Below, one piece after another: positions 22,661 through 33,969 of a stretch of 64,000 nt of DNA. Within the stretch, counting starts at the first letter, position 1, and every line of letters begins with the position of its first letter. The notes under the pieces are model-generated. The model saw nothing but the letters and a program-made list of their open reading frames with translations, made no database searches and was not told where the DNA came from. This DNA is from Okapia johnstoni (lineage: Eukaryota > Chordata > Mammalia > Artiodactyla > Giraffidae). A program made the translations under genes and the position numbers. The stretch is taken from NCBI GenBank assembly GCA_024291935.2, contig CM044316.1:76028501-76092500 (forward strand). The letters are read 5' to 3'.

Positions 22661-23257
22661 AGGTTGAAAACAAAAAAAAATGTGGGTGCAACATACACAA
22701 TGGAAGTAAGAATGAAATTCTCCTTAATTCTCCATGAAAAGCATACCTTAAAAAATCCCTCTTTCGTCAGATTTGTCAAAAAAGTTAACACTGACTGCTT
22801 CCTTCTAAGTTCTTAGCCAAAAACACTGGCTATTCTACATAGTGAATATTAGCAATCAGACATCTCTAAAATAGAGGTGTAAAGTTTTAAGTTACTCTAA
22901 GATCTTGGACATCTACTTCTTCCCTTTATTCTTTTCACTATCATTTTATTCCAGGCTTTTTCATCTCTTCATTACAATCATAGCTTGCTTTCCTCTCTAG
23001 ATTCTTGAGCTCAGAACTGTGACTGCCCTTCCATGCAGCTGGTTGCTGACCCCAACCAGCAAACAAATCTTCTAGTGAGTCACCTGCTGAGTGTTTCTGT
23101 TTATTCCTACTAAAGCCTTAAAAGATCAGGAAAGGAAAAAAATTTTCCCAAGGAGTCATGAACAGCTAATTTATTTTTCTAAAACAGCTTCAGTTACAGA
23201 CAAAATTACTCTTAGAGGATGAACAAGTCTCAGTGCTCTGACTGAAAAATGATGTGA
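22661..23257. other. Unassigned sequence
   Basis: No gene or repeat recognised. Confidence 0.4.
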
Positions 23258-23338
23258 TTTCTTTTAGGATGGGCTGGTTTGATCTCCTTGTAGTCCAAGG
23301 GACTCTCAAGAGTCTTCTCCAACACCACAGTTCAAAAG
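23258..23338 (-). mobile_element. Internal BovB scrap without a 3' end
   Basis: About 80 bp of antisense BovB from the C-terminal coding region ('tgatctccttgtagtccaag' to 'caacaccacagttcaaaagc'). The element's 3' terminus is absent, although retroposed copies normally keep it. A deletion or non-retrotransposition origin is implied. Confidence 0.85.
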
Positions 23339-24636
23339 CTAGCTGCCATCTTTCCTCAACCGAATTCCTAAAATCAAAATTTTTCCTCAAATTAAGGAAA
23401 GTAACAAACTACTGTGTGCCAATTCTGATGGATAATAATACTCTTTGCAATAAAGTGCATTTCTAAGATGGTGCACACCTCAAGCTAACTGCACTCTTTG
23501 ATACAATAAGGTTTGTACATTTCCACTTTCGACAGAGAAAATAGTGAATTTCAAAAATAATTAAACCTGGATAATTAAACATCCAAAATTGTGTACTTTC
23601 CCTCAATTTTCTGTTCAAGTCTAACAAAGCAAGATATGTACTTACATAATCTCAGTGATTACAAGGAGATTGTAATTATTCTAGCTCATACTTTTCATTA
23701 TGCCTATGAGATATTTAATGCCCAGATAGTCAGAAAACACCAGCTTGTATATTGTGCTCTTGCATTCTACCTGTGCCACAACTATAATATATTGCCTTCC
23801 AAGTTAGGAGATCTTAAGCTTGAGACTTACATAAGGTAACAAAGGATTAGTTGAGAATCAATGGAATGACCAAATGCAATGTTAACTATACAGTTCATTA
23901 TATAGTTAACTTAAACAAGTTATACCTGTAAACTATAAATAAAAAATAGTAGAGCTCTGGTTTTAACTTATTCTTCACTAAGAGCTAACAAAACATTTGT
24001 TGAATGTGACTGAGAATTGACTCTGTTCTGGCTCAATTTCTCCTTTGCTTATACAGCTTCTGTTCATCTTCTGTGAATTCTTTTCTCTTTTAATCCCACA
24101 CTAGTTGGTGAGAAATGACTCTTCCTAATGTGAAGGTCTTTATAATTGTTATTATTATTCTCTATCAGTCTACCAGGACTCAAGTTCCTACTTAAACTGT
24201 ACTTAACACAGTCCCAGCTATTTCTGCTCTTGGTCTTATATGATGATTTTCTTCCTTTAGATATTGTGGTAATACTGCCATGCTACTTGTGATTGTCAGC
24301 AACTTGTATTGGTCTACAGAAATTATTGTGTTAGACTAATTCCAGACTTTGGCTTTGTCTTATTAACATTGAAAGAGTGAGACAAGTTTTATCTGGCTCT
24401 AGCTTTTGTCAAGAAGAGTGAATTCTCCCACCCAGCAAAAGGCCACTTCCCACACTTTCTGTGTAACACTATCACCTCTGGCTATAGAAGCATAAACCCA
24501 CAAATACACAGGCTACATCTATACATTCTTAGCTTGGGTTTTGGTCAACCTCAAATACCTCTTATCTTATTAGGAAAGTATCTTTCCTTTCTGGGTGCCT
24601 GGTGTCCTCCACCAGTGTTCAGAAGTTGTTTTGTTT
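23339..24636. other. Unassigned sequence
   Basis: AT-rich, with the inverted repeat listed separately. The plus frame 23591-23839 (82 codons) has no recognisable domain. No repeat was named. Confidence 0.4.
23881..23910. repeat. Perfect 10-bp inverted repeat, 10-nt loop
   Basis: GTTAACTATA at 23881-23890 is exactly complementary to TATAGTTAAC at 23901-23910. AT-rich arms of this size can arise by chance, and no transposon ends or promoter context are evident. Confidence 0.8.
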
Positions 24637-25548
24637 AAAAAGGAGTACGTCAAGACTGTATATTGTCACCCTGCTTATTTAACTTATATGCAGAGTACAT
24701 CATGTGAAATGCCAGGTTGGATGAAGCACACACTGGAATCAAGATTGCTGTAGGAAATATCAATAACCTCAGATACACAGATGACACCACCCTTATGGCA
24801 GAAAGTGAAGAAACTAAAGAGCCTCTTGATGAAAGTGAAAGAGGAGAGTGAAAAGGTTGGCTTAAAGCTCAACGTTCAGAAAACTAACATCATGGCATCT
24901 GGTCCCATCACTTCATGGCAAATAGATAGGAAACCAATGGACACAATGAGAGACTATTTTGGGGGGGGGGCTCCAAAATCACTGCAGATGGTGACTACAG
25001 CCATGAAATTAAAAGACGAGTGCTCCTTGGAAGAAAAGTTATGACCAACCTAGACAGCATATTAAAAAGCAGAGACATTACTTTGCCAACAAAGGTCCGT
25101 CTAGTCAAAGCTATGGTTTTTCCAGTAGTCATTTATGGATGTGAGAGTTGGACTATAAAGAAACCTGAGCACTGAAGAATTGATGCTTTTGAACTGTGGT
25201 ATTGGAGAAGACTCTAGAGAGTCCCTTGGACTGCAAGGAGATTGAACCAGTCCATCCTAAAGGAAATCAGTCCTGAATATTCATTGGAAGGACTGATGCT
25301 GAAGCTAAAACTCCAATACTTTGGCCACCTGATACAAAAACTGACTCATTTGAAAAGACCCTGATGCTGGGAAAGATTAAAGGCAGGAGGACAAGGGGAC
25401 AATAGAGGATAAGATGGTTGAATGGCATCACCTACTCAATGGACATGAGTTTCAGTAAACTCTGGGAGTTGGTGATGGACAGCATGGCATGCTGCAGTCC
25501 ATGGGGTCACAAAGAGTCGGACACAACTGAGTGACTGAACTGAACTGA
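24637..25548 (+). mobile_element. BovB LINE, sense, inactivated reverse transcriptase
   Basis: About 910 bp of 5'-truncated BovB from the QGCILS-equivalent region ('aggagtacgtcaagactgta') to the terminal CTGAACTGAACTGA. The catalytic motif reads YTDD (24774-24785) instead of YADD. A short deletion just after AESE shifts the frame, a G9-10 run lies at about 24960, and later stops (for example TGA after KPEH) finish the damage. It abuts the LTR-like block on its right with no spacer. Confidence 0.95.
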
Positions 25549-25549
25549 T

Positions 25550-26505
25550 GTCAACTGAAAAAGAAGCTCAGCCTAAAAGTTTAGAGTTATGTTTTATTTG
25601 GTGATCTTTCTGAGCATCATAGCCTGGGAATCAGCCTCTCACAAAACTCTGAGGAATTGTTCCAAAAAGTAAGGGAGGAGTCAAGATATATAAGAGTTTT
25701 ACTAAAAATAAAATAAAATGTAAAAACCTCATGTAGTCAAACATCGAAAGATTATTACTAATCACAAAAAAATGTAGACATATCAAGGTAATAATTTTAG
25801 AGCTTATCTATTTATGGAAGATGCATAGAGTCTTGGCTGAATGAAATTATTCCTTTGATATGCATCTTAACTGTCTAGGGCAGTATCCCTTTTTTCTGCA
25901 CCCTGAGTTCTCCTCAGGATGCACCATTGGGTGCTGCAGTGGCTGATGGATTGATGGCAGGGAACATTCTTTTGTCTGCAGATACAGATTAAAACCAGCC
26001 AAAGAAACAGACACATAAGATGAGATCTGAGAGGATTCCACACATGTCCTCAGGAAGCAACGATCTCTCACCACCTCGATGTATGACAATATTCACTATT
26101 ACAAACCAGGAAAACTCACCTGATTTCCATGTCCAGAGTTTTATTGGTTTCATTCTGTAGGCAAAATTGAATCACTGGCCACATGGTTGAACTCAATCTG
26201 CTGCTCTTTTTCCTTCCACAGAAGTAGAGTTAATCACACATGTTCAAAGCCCCAACAATCTAATTATACTCTTTGTCTTTCTGACATTGTCAGCCCCTCA
26301 TCTTATTGAGACATCCATCACTAGCATTAACTATGTTAGTGTCAACTCTGAAGGAGCCCAGCATGAGTCACCTTATTAGTGTAAGCTATCAGGCACTGTT
26401 TTAGGAGCCCGCTATGAATAAAAGACATCCCAGTGACTCAGGAAATTTCAAGAATTTAGAGCCTATCTTCTAGAAACCAGGGACAAAAACCAGCCAAATT
26501 CTTTA
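25550..26505 (-). mobile_element. LTR-like block of an endogenous retrovirus, antisense
   Basis: Its segments match, by eye, a long mammalian ERV LTR read antisense: 'atagcctgggaatcagcctc', 'ctctgaggaattgttccaaa', 'cctttgatatgcatcttaac' and 'agagttttattggtttcatt'. A TTTATT at 25593-25598 would be an AATAAA signal on the minus strand near the LTR's 3' end. There are no viral genes next to it, so it is most likely a solo LTR. The family was not named and the right boundary is approximate. Confidence 0.55.
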
Positions 26506-26990
26506 TTACACATGACTATGATTATTTTAACATAGGTAATATTCCCATAGTTTAAATCATAGTTCAAATGCTTTGGGAGGGGAAAGAACTCCAGCACAAT
26601 AGTTGAATGGGTCTCTTGTATCCCATATAAAAGCTTATATTAACTATCAAGCCACTTATCCAACATCTTTCAATAATGTGGTATAACTGCTTGATTATCT
26701 CCCCAAATTGTACATACAATTAAACAAAAGTAATGTCTTTTTCATTTTCGGTAAAATAAATATACAGATGGGAAATGCTACTTTGTTTTAAAATTTAGAT
26801 GGTTGAGGAATAGGCATGAATGAGTAACTTAATGAAGAACCACCTAGAAAAATCTAGAAGCCAGCAACAACACCTAAGATAATGAAAACCTGTAAATAGA
26901 TTTTCTGCTGCATGATGAAAAGCACCTCTTACTCAAAATCCTGTCATACTATGGAGAAAAAAAATTTGAGTCAGCATGGGTAATAGCAAA
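26506..26990. other. Unassigned sequence
   Basis: No gene or repeat recognised. Confidence 0.4.
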
Positions 26991-27003
26991 TATTTCAACC
27001 TTT

Positions 27004-27282
27004 ATTTTTATAATTTTATTTATTTGTTTTTGGCTGTGCTGGGCCTTCGTTGCTGAACAGGCTTTTCTCCAGTTGCTATTTGCCGTTCATGGGTTTCTCA
27101 TTGAGGTAACTTTTCTTGTTGCAGAGCACGAGCTCTAGGGCTCTCAGGCTTCAGTAGTTGCAGCGTGCAAGCTCAGTAGTTGTGGGGCACGGGCTTAGTT
27201 GCTCCACAGCGTGTGGAATCTTTCTGGATCAGGGGTCAAACCCATGTCTCCTGCACTGGCAGCTGAGCCACCAGAGAAGCCC
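27004..27282 (-). mobile_element. CHR-type tRNA-derived SINE with TSD
   Basis: An antisense SINE of the CHR group (shared by ruminants, hippos and whales): a T-rich tail, 'tttggctgtgctgggccttc', repeated 'gcttcagtagttgcagcgtg / ctcagtagttgtggggcacg' modules, and a tRNA-like head ending 'gctgagccaccagagaagcc'. The B-box remnant GGGTCAAACCC lies near 27232. The flanks TATTTCAACCTTT (26991-27003) and TATTTTAACCTTT (27283-27295) differ once. Confidence 0.9.
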
Positions 27283-27608
27283 TATTTTAACCTTTTAATC
27301 TTCTTGTTTTTCTTACCTGGAAGCAACTCAATAAGTGGTATTTTTTGTCTCCAGAAATAAACACAGCTTAAGCCTAAGTGCTAAACTTTCAGATCTGAGG
27401 GTTCACGTGAATTCAGAAAATGTGTCCTCATTGTGTTACAAAGTCACACTGTCTCCTAGTGGTTTCTCACACACAGAAGTTGAGAAAAGAGGCTAATGGC
27501 TTATCTGGGTAATTTATGCTCTGATACATACAAAATAAGTACAAGACTACTTTGTCTTTATAATATCTGAAAGATGTTTTATATCTTTAACTTATTTCTA
27601 TGGGTTTG

Positions 27609-28317
27609 TTGTTGTTCAGTTGCTCAGTTGTGTCCGACTCTTTGCAACCCCAAGGACTGCAACTCACCAGGCCTCCCTGTCCTTAACCATCTCCTGGAGC
27701 TTGCTCAAATTCATGTCCATTAAGTCGGAGATGCCATCCAACCATCTCGTTCTCTGTCATCCCCTTGTCCTCCTGCCTTCAATCTTTCCCAGCATCAGAG
27801 TCTTTTCTAGTGAGTCGGCTCTTTGCATCAGGTGGCCGAAGTATTGGAGCTTCATCTTCAGCCTCAAGTCCTTCCAATGAATATTCAGAGTTAATTTCCT
27901 TTAGGATGTACTGGCTTGATCTCCTCTCAGTCCAAGGGACTCTCAAGAGTCTTCTCCAACATCACGATTCAAAAGTATCAATTCTACAGTCCTCAGCTTT
28001 CTTAATGGTCCAACTTTCACATCCATAAATGACTATTGGAAAAACCATAGCTTGGTCTAGACGGACTTTTGTCAGCAAAGTAATGTCTCTGCTTTTTAAT
28101 ACGCTGTCTGGGTTTATCATAGTCTTTCTCCCAAGGAGCAAGCATCTTTTAATTTCATGGCTGCAGTCACCATCTGCAATGATTTTGGAGCCCAAGAAAA
28201 TAAAGTCTGTCACGTGTCCATTGTTTCCCCATCTGTTTGCCACGAGGTGATGGGACCAGATGCCGTGATCTTCGTTTTTTTTACTGTTGAGTTTTAAGCC
28301 AGATTTTTCACTCGCCT
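27609..28317 (-). mobile_element. BovB LINE with TSD, antisense
   Basis: A 709-bp antisense BovB from a GTTGTTGTTCAGTTGCTCAG tail to the region coding the segment just after the reverse transcriptase motif C. The flanks CTATGGGTTTG (27598-27608) and CTGTGGGTTTG (28318-28328) differ once. Minus frame 27962-28243 preserves the conserved DITLLTKVRLDQAMVFPIVIYGCESW stretch. Frameshifts elsewhere leave it dead. Confidence 0.95.
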
Positions 28318-28328
28318 CTGTGGGTTTG

Positions 28329-29056
28329 AGTACTATTATAAATGACTCACAAATTATTTTTATTGGAGCACATGGTTTCTTCTCACAGACACATGCAGAG
28401 TGTGGAAGGAGTAACTAAAGAGAATACTGTAACTTACAGTGAAATATTTGGTGAATTTACTTGGTTTTCCTAAATTCTAACAGAGTGGTTGTATAAACAA
28501 GTTTGGATTATATAGTTGCAAAGTTTCCCATTTGCTTTATCAAAATACTCGGTTAGTCTGTAACAAACAAAACTTGGAGTTCTCCTTCCTCACTCCTTCT
28601 CTGCTTTCAGTTGACATTTCTTTGCTGCGTTCATCAGAAGGAACAATGACATCTAAGTGCCTGACACATAGTGGATTCTTCATAGATGATTAAAATAAAA
28701 GTGTTCCTTAGCTAAATGTCATAGTCGAGGCTCAGATAATAAAAATTAAAATTAATATTTTTCTACAAGTGAATAAAGAATCTTGTCTCACTCTTAATAG
28801 TTCTTTCCAAATCCACAAGAAAAGTTTACTTTTTTTGAGTTTCTTATGGAAGAAGAAATGTTACATTTCATCTTTAGTATCAATTAAAAGGCTTTATTTC
28901 TTTTCCTTTTGCATTTAGTGAAGGTCTTTAGTGTCTAATGCTTGGCATTTTAAAGTAGCTTGGGGAACATTTGGGCTTCCTGGGAGGGTCAGGACTCATC
29001 TTATTATGATGAATTCTAAATCAACCTGAAAAGTACAGAGGCAGGATGTACACCTA
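28329..29056. other. Mostly unassigned; weak L2-like tail
   Basis: About 28640-28700 reads 'aagtgcctgacacatagtgg', like the L2/MIR 3' end. The remainder is unassigned AT-rich DNA. Confidence 0.4.
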
Positions 29057-29269
29057 TTGTTGTTTAGTCACTAAGTCGTGTCTGACTCTGTAACCCCATG
29101 GCCCCATGGACTGTAGCCTCACAGGCTCCTGTGTTTTGGGGATTTTTAGACAGGAATACAAGAATGGGTTGCCATATCCTTCTTCAAGCGATCTTTCCAA
29201 CCCAGGTATTAAACCCGCATCTCCTGCTTGGCAGGTGGATTCTTTACCATGGAACCATCAGGGAAGCCC
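29057..29269 (-). mobile_element. Bov-tA SINE
   Basis: Antisense Bov-tA from 'ttgttgtttagtcactaagt' to the tRNA head ending 'accatggaaccatcagggaa'. A local GGCCCCATGG duplication sits at about 29093-29110. The TSD is not clear. Confidence 0.93.
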
Positions 29270-31007
29270 TATAACTTGCTATAATATTCATGGGAATCAG
29301 TTTATCTGCAGGGTGATTTCCTAAAGATTTGATGTACTTATATACATCTGTCTGAAAATTAGAAGAAATTCTTTTCATGTAACTAAACAACTGAGAAGAA
29401 TGTTAAGAGCTGACAGAACACACAACAGGGCTCACAAACTCTATTTTCCAGTAATGTTTATGCTTTTATATTTAATAGAATCCTAGAAAAACTGTGCAGC
29501 TGTGGGGAATGTGATATATACAGCATGGTATAGGTTAGGAACCCTTAATTTCAGAGTTCCATGGTGTCTGCTGCAAACACTCAAAGTTTATTAGAATCTA
29601 GCCAATTCTGACTTGAAGTAGATGTAGGGGAGGAGATGATTGTTATAGGATTCAGAAATTTTCTCTGGGGCAAGTATTTATTCACTCTGGATGTAGATTA
29701 ACCAATACATGTTATTCAGGAATTTAAAAAGTAATATTATTTATGGAAAAACTATATTTTTGGATGGAAAATTAAAGGAATCCCTTTTGCCCATAGTATG
29801 TTTACTACTACATGCATATACAATATTCATAGATGAACCCACAAAAGTACCAGAAATTCTCAGTGATTTCATAGGATAAAGCTCTCCTATGGATCTCAGA
29901 TGTATAAGTATAAAAACACCAGTCTCATACACAAGGATAATAGTCATTCTGCAGTCTAACTTCTGGAAGAAAATATTAATGTCTTCTCAGAGTTATTAAA
30001 ATTTTTTAAAACCCCACATATCATCCAGAAGTAATGTTGACTTTTTTCAGTTCTAATCAAATAAAATATCCAATAAGTTATGATAGTTAGAGCAGATTAT
30101 ACACTTTAAAACATTTTAGAAGTGTGAAACATGATTATTTTACAGGGATCAAACCAGGCTAACGGGAAGATACTCTCCACCCCTGGCATGTGATGTGAAT
30201 GGAAGTATTCAGGGTATGCTTACATAAGGTCATTGCAAGTTAGGTGATGGTGGTGCTGTCATACCCTATATAGTACTGTGAACCATGGGCAGCAGTGAAG
30301 ATGTAAGAATTAGCCAAAATGAAATTTGCTGCGTGGTTGCAGACATTCTCTCCATAAGATCCATAAAAACAGAGACTTCTAACAATGAGTATTTGTTGTT
30401 GAATGAGTGCTGGGAGACTCAATGTAGTAAATATAGAATAGCTATGGATTTTTAGAGTGTGCCTACCTATTTGCAAAAGAGTGGTAAAATATTTTATCTT
30501 TTATTTCATTTATATAGTAAATATATATGTACGAGTGTGAATATACATACTCCTCTCTATGTGTTAGATGCTATTCTAAATGTTTTCCAAATATTAGTGC
30601 ACTTATGGCAAGTATGAGTACTTAAATAATATGCCACAAATAATTGCTATCAAAATTTTGCAGACCAAAAGAATTTTAGCACTCTGAACTGAATATTACA
30701 GAGTGCAGATTAGGTTATTGTGACCCTGATAATGACTAATATTTTTAAAGCCTAAATAGAAGTCAACTTAATATGCTTTTTGTCAAGTAAATACTTAATG
30801 TAACAGTTGGGATGCAGTCAAAAACCCCTCATTATTTTAAGAAAGATTTTCATAGAAATAATTTCGAACTAAGTATTAAAGACCGAAAGGCAAGAAAACA
30901 TAGTGTGTTGTGAACATAAACTATAGAGGATGCAGCTCTCTCTCCCCATCCTCCCTTAATTCTCTGGGAACAAGGAGAAGTGGGAGTTAATAAAACTTAA
31001 AAGTTTG
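29270..31007. other. Unassigned sequence, about 1.7 kb
   Basis: Weak hints only: an L2/MIR-like patch near 30390-30430 ('gtatttgttgttgaatgagt') and a MIR-like patch near 30560-30620 ('gatgctattctaaatgtttt'). No gene or RNA gene was recognised. Confidence 0.4.
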
Positions 31008-31195
31008 ATGAATGACTCAGGGCACCCAAAGCTGGTGCTCTGTGACAACCTGGAGGGATGGGGTGGGGAGGGAGGAGGGAGGGGGGTTTAGGAGGGAGGG
31101 GACGCATGTGTAACTCTGGCCGATTCACGCTGATGTATGGCAGAAACCATCGCAATGTTGTCAAGTAATTATCCTCCAATTAAAATAAATACACT
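31008..31195 (+). mobile_element. Ruminant L1 3' end, sense
   Basis: The stretch 'cagggcacccaaagctggtg', the G-rich run at 31055-31100 and 'gattcacgctgatgtatggc' with a final AATTAAAATAAATA are the 3'-UTR terminus of a ruminant L1. Only about 190 bp were inserted. The same terminus recurs at 54163-54276. Confidence 0.85.
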
Positions 31196-31566
31196 AACAA
31201 TAAAGTGGTTATCAGGATAAGGGGGGAAAAGTGTTTGGGAGAAGAACTGCTGCAGAACTCAGAACTTTGAGGGCTGCCAGCTAGTGCTGATGACTCTAAG
31301 GGGGGCAGCAGGAGACTGGCTTTTTAAAGTGATAGGAAACAGAAACTGGAATTGCTGCTGCCGGGGGTGAAGTGCGACTGGAGTGAACTCGGGGAACCAG
31401 GAAGAAAAGAGCGAGCCGGAAGCCAGCGGAGAGCTGCCTGGAGCAGTCTCCCCCTCGCGTCCGCCCTCCCAGACTCCCTCTAGTGTCCCTCACACAAACA
31501 GACGAGCAGTTTCTTGAGTCCCAGCCCTCGTTTTCCAAACCGTGGATTGAAACTGAGAGATACTAC
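31196..31566. other. CpG-rich block of unknown origin
   Basis: About nine CpGs fall within 31357-31466, far above the level elsewhere in the window. The block directly precedes the LTR. It has G-rich and C-rich stretches and no convincing coding frame (a minus frame 31296-31538 of 80 codons looks like a shadow). It could be a promoter or first exon of a host transcript, or an internal or extended part of the endogenous retrovirus. I cannot decide by eye. Confidence 0.4.
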
Positions 31567-31746
31567 TGTTAGGTTGTTAGAATAGGAAACAGGAGCCCAG
31601 AATGGCTGTGGCTAAAAGACCACGAAGGGAAAAGCCCGCGAAAACAGAACAAAGACAGGTCCGAGGGCCGGAGTAAGGACCTCAGATAGAACAAAGAGCA
31701 CTCTTGCCCAGTTTACATAGGGCAGTCCCAGGGGGAGGAAAAAACA

Positions 31747-31755
31747 TATAAAAAG
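31747..31755 (+). promoter_or_regulatory. LTR TATA box
   Basis: TATAAAAAG lies in the LTR about 125 bp upstream of its AATAAA, followed at about 25-45 bp by a CT-rich initiator region (31775-31790). This is the expected LTR promoter layout. Activity is inference. Confidence 0.7.
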
Positions 31756-31871
31756 AGGAGCCAAAGGGCCGGGGGTCTCTCTCTCTCTCTTCCCCCCTTC
31801 CTCCCCCCTCTTTGAGTCTTTTGGGTCGGCATGCCCCCACACCTCGAGGATGTATTTTCCTTTATTTTCTA

Positions 31872-31877
31872 AATAAA
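31872..31877 (+). terminator. LTR polyadenylation signal
   Basis: AATAAA within the R region of the LTR. The TATA-to-poly(A) spacing fits a retroviral LTR. Confidence 0.7.
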
Positions 31878-31976
31878 ACTGAGGGAGCTATAACACTGTC
31901 GGAGAGCTGTGATGCGCCGAGGGCTTTAATGTCAGTCGCTTCAAATTTTTGTTGAGACAGAACCGAGGAGATTACA

Positions 31977-33499
31977 CTCCCCTGACATACCTTCATAACC
32001 AACCCAAGGTCTTTTTTAACATGAGCAAGGATTCACTCCTCCTCAACCTGTTTCTCTTACATTAAAACGTGAACCTATGTGCTGATTCATTTCTCTGAGG
32101 AGAGACAAAGGACCGCCTTAGTATCATCACCTTAATCCCTAGAAATATTCATTAAGTTAGAGTCGACATCTTACTTGGTGCTCTTTGTATCACTTGCACA
32201 GCACATAATGTTCTTAACAAATGTTAGTTCAATGAGTAAATGTGTAAAAGTATATTCCCAGCATAATTCTGACTCCTGAATTCTCTTTAAACAATGAATT
32301 TTTCATCTCTTTTGATTACTGAACTAGGTTATAAATATTTATACCATAAAAACTGCAGCACCACAGAAATATGAATTCAAAATGTCAGAAGTTCTTGTGT
32401 TTCATTAAAACAGTTAATAAAGATTTTGCTTATTACTCTCTTAAACTCCAGGCAGATACAAGGAAAGAAATTAAAACTCTCCTCCTTGATTTCTTCTTGA
32501 ATTAAACTCACCCTATTGAAACTCCAGTGATGCCTCAAGCTACTCTTTGGCTTTTCTATTTTGCACAAAAGATATAGGTGTACTATTCAGCCTTCATATG
32601 AAAGGAATGAGAGGTTAGCTCCTCTTTTCTTATTTTTGGCTTCAGTTTCCTCAATCAGTCTCCTCTCCCTTGGGTGCTGTAGCACTCTCCAGGTGCAAGG
32701 AACTCAACCATGTGCTGTAAAAGAGTTATTTTAGAGTTCTATGAAGTATCTATGGACAGATAATATCTAACATCTACAAAATTTCATTCACTTTGCCTAG
32801 CTACATGCTTAGCTTTCTATCTGGTTTGTAACATTCATTGTGTCATCACTGAATATTCTTTTCCAAAAGCATATGACACACACTTGAGTATGAAATAAAA
32901 GAGAACTGACTCATTGAAACAGAGGCCTTTAAAATTTTTTTTCTCTCAAATAAAATATTTGAAAGGGGGAATGTAAAAATCTGTTGTTTTCATGGCAATT
33001 GTTCAAATTCTCCAAGACTTTCTCATATTTGAGGATATTATTTTGCAGACATGTCAGGAATTAGAATCTTTTTGCAGAAATTCTTGTTAAATATTAGAAA
33101 AACAATCCAGCTTTAAAGAACAATGTGTATAAACACATCTTAATGCATTGCATAGTCAATATAATATTTAAACCCAGCCATCCATTTTATTTTACAAACC
33201 ATATGTTTTATTGCTTTTCTTGACATTAATTGTGTTATTAGGGTATTATGGACAAGTGTATTTGTCATTTGTTTATGACCTTTTTGAGGGTTCACCAGAA
33301 GTATGCTCATACAGTTAAAGATCAGTTCCTGCTCACCAGACTGTTTACAACAGAAGAAGACATGGAAGGTCAGAGTCTTGGTAGTATAATCCCATTGGCG
33401 GTCTCTTGATTTTCCATATAAACTAGATTAACTTTATGTTGCCCTTAGAATTTAAACAAAACAAAACAAAAAATCAGTTTTAAAATCTAGAGCTGATTC
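31977..33499. other. Mostly unassigned; L2 tail at about 32160-32250
   Basis: About 32160-32250 reads 'ttgcacagcacataatgttc' and 'caaatgttagttcaatgagt', consistent with a sense L2 3' end. The rest is AT-rich with no recognised gene or repeat. Confidence 0.45.
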
Positions 33500-33655
33500 T
33501 AAATCAATCCTTCCCTGTGACCTTGGGGATGTTTAGTAGGACTCCTGGCCTTTACCCACTAGATCCCAGTTGTACCTCCCAAGTTGTAACTCTGAAAGTG
33601 TACCTTGAGACTCTTACCCCCAGTTAAGAGCTGCTAACATTAGCTCTCGACTATT
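33500..33655 (+). mobile_element. MER20 (hAT-Charlie DNA transposon)
   Basis: The central part 'ggggatgtttagtaggactc ... ctggcctttacccactagat' and 'cccagttgtacctcccaagt' is the core of MER20, followed by a degraded 3' end near 'cagttaagagctgc'. A nonautonomous, long-inactive eutherian DNA transposon. The 5' terminal inverted repeat is not clear. Confidence 0.85.
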
Positions 33656-33969
33656 TCTCTTCCATTCTATTATTCTTGTCCCCACTTTTGCAGCCCATTA
33701 TGGCATATAGGGATCAGATGATCTTCTTTCTAAATTACTTATTCAGTTGCTTACCCTAGAAGATTGACCTAGATTTAATCACAAGGCAGACCTAGTTTAG
33801 AGACAGCTAGATGGCTCTTGCTGGAAATGATGGTTGCCTGGTTATTTGAATTCTAGCCTTTTGTATGAGGGTGATATTAAGGAAGGACCATGTTCTAAAC
33901 ATCCAGTACTTAAAGCTGTGGTGACAGAGTGAAATTCCTTTTGGTAAGATTGAATGTTATGAATTTTCA
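33656..33969. other. Unassigned sequence
   Basis: No gene or repeat recognised. Confidence 0.4.

Larger units (their letters stand above)
31567..31976 (+). mobile_element. Endogenous retrovirus LTR, sense, promoter-like
   Basis: A roughly 400-bp LTR starts with TGTTAG (at 31567 or 31575) and ends with CA at 31976. It has recognisable U3 sequence ('aaagaccacgaagggaaaag'), a TATA box, a (CT)n tract, a 'ctttgagtcttttgggtcgg' R/U5 region, a poly(A) signal and an ACAGAACCGAGGAG terminus. It matches my recollection of a bovine ERV LTR (BTLTR1-like). No short TSD matches on the two sides, no primer-binding site follows and no viral gene is present. It is probably a solo LTR with an altered edge, or one end of a deleted provirus. 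Confidence 0.82.

Noticed and set aside
23881..23910. Perfect inverted repeat as a possible regulatory hairpin or transposon end
   Set aside because: AT-rich 10-bp arms occur by chance in 64 kb. No flanking TSD, terminal motif or transcript evidence.
31296..31538. 80-codon minus frame in the CpG-rich block
   Set aside because: Open frames arise easily in GC-rich DNA. No recognisable protein and no splice or start context I can defend.
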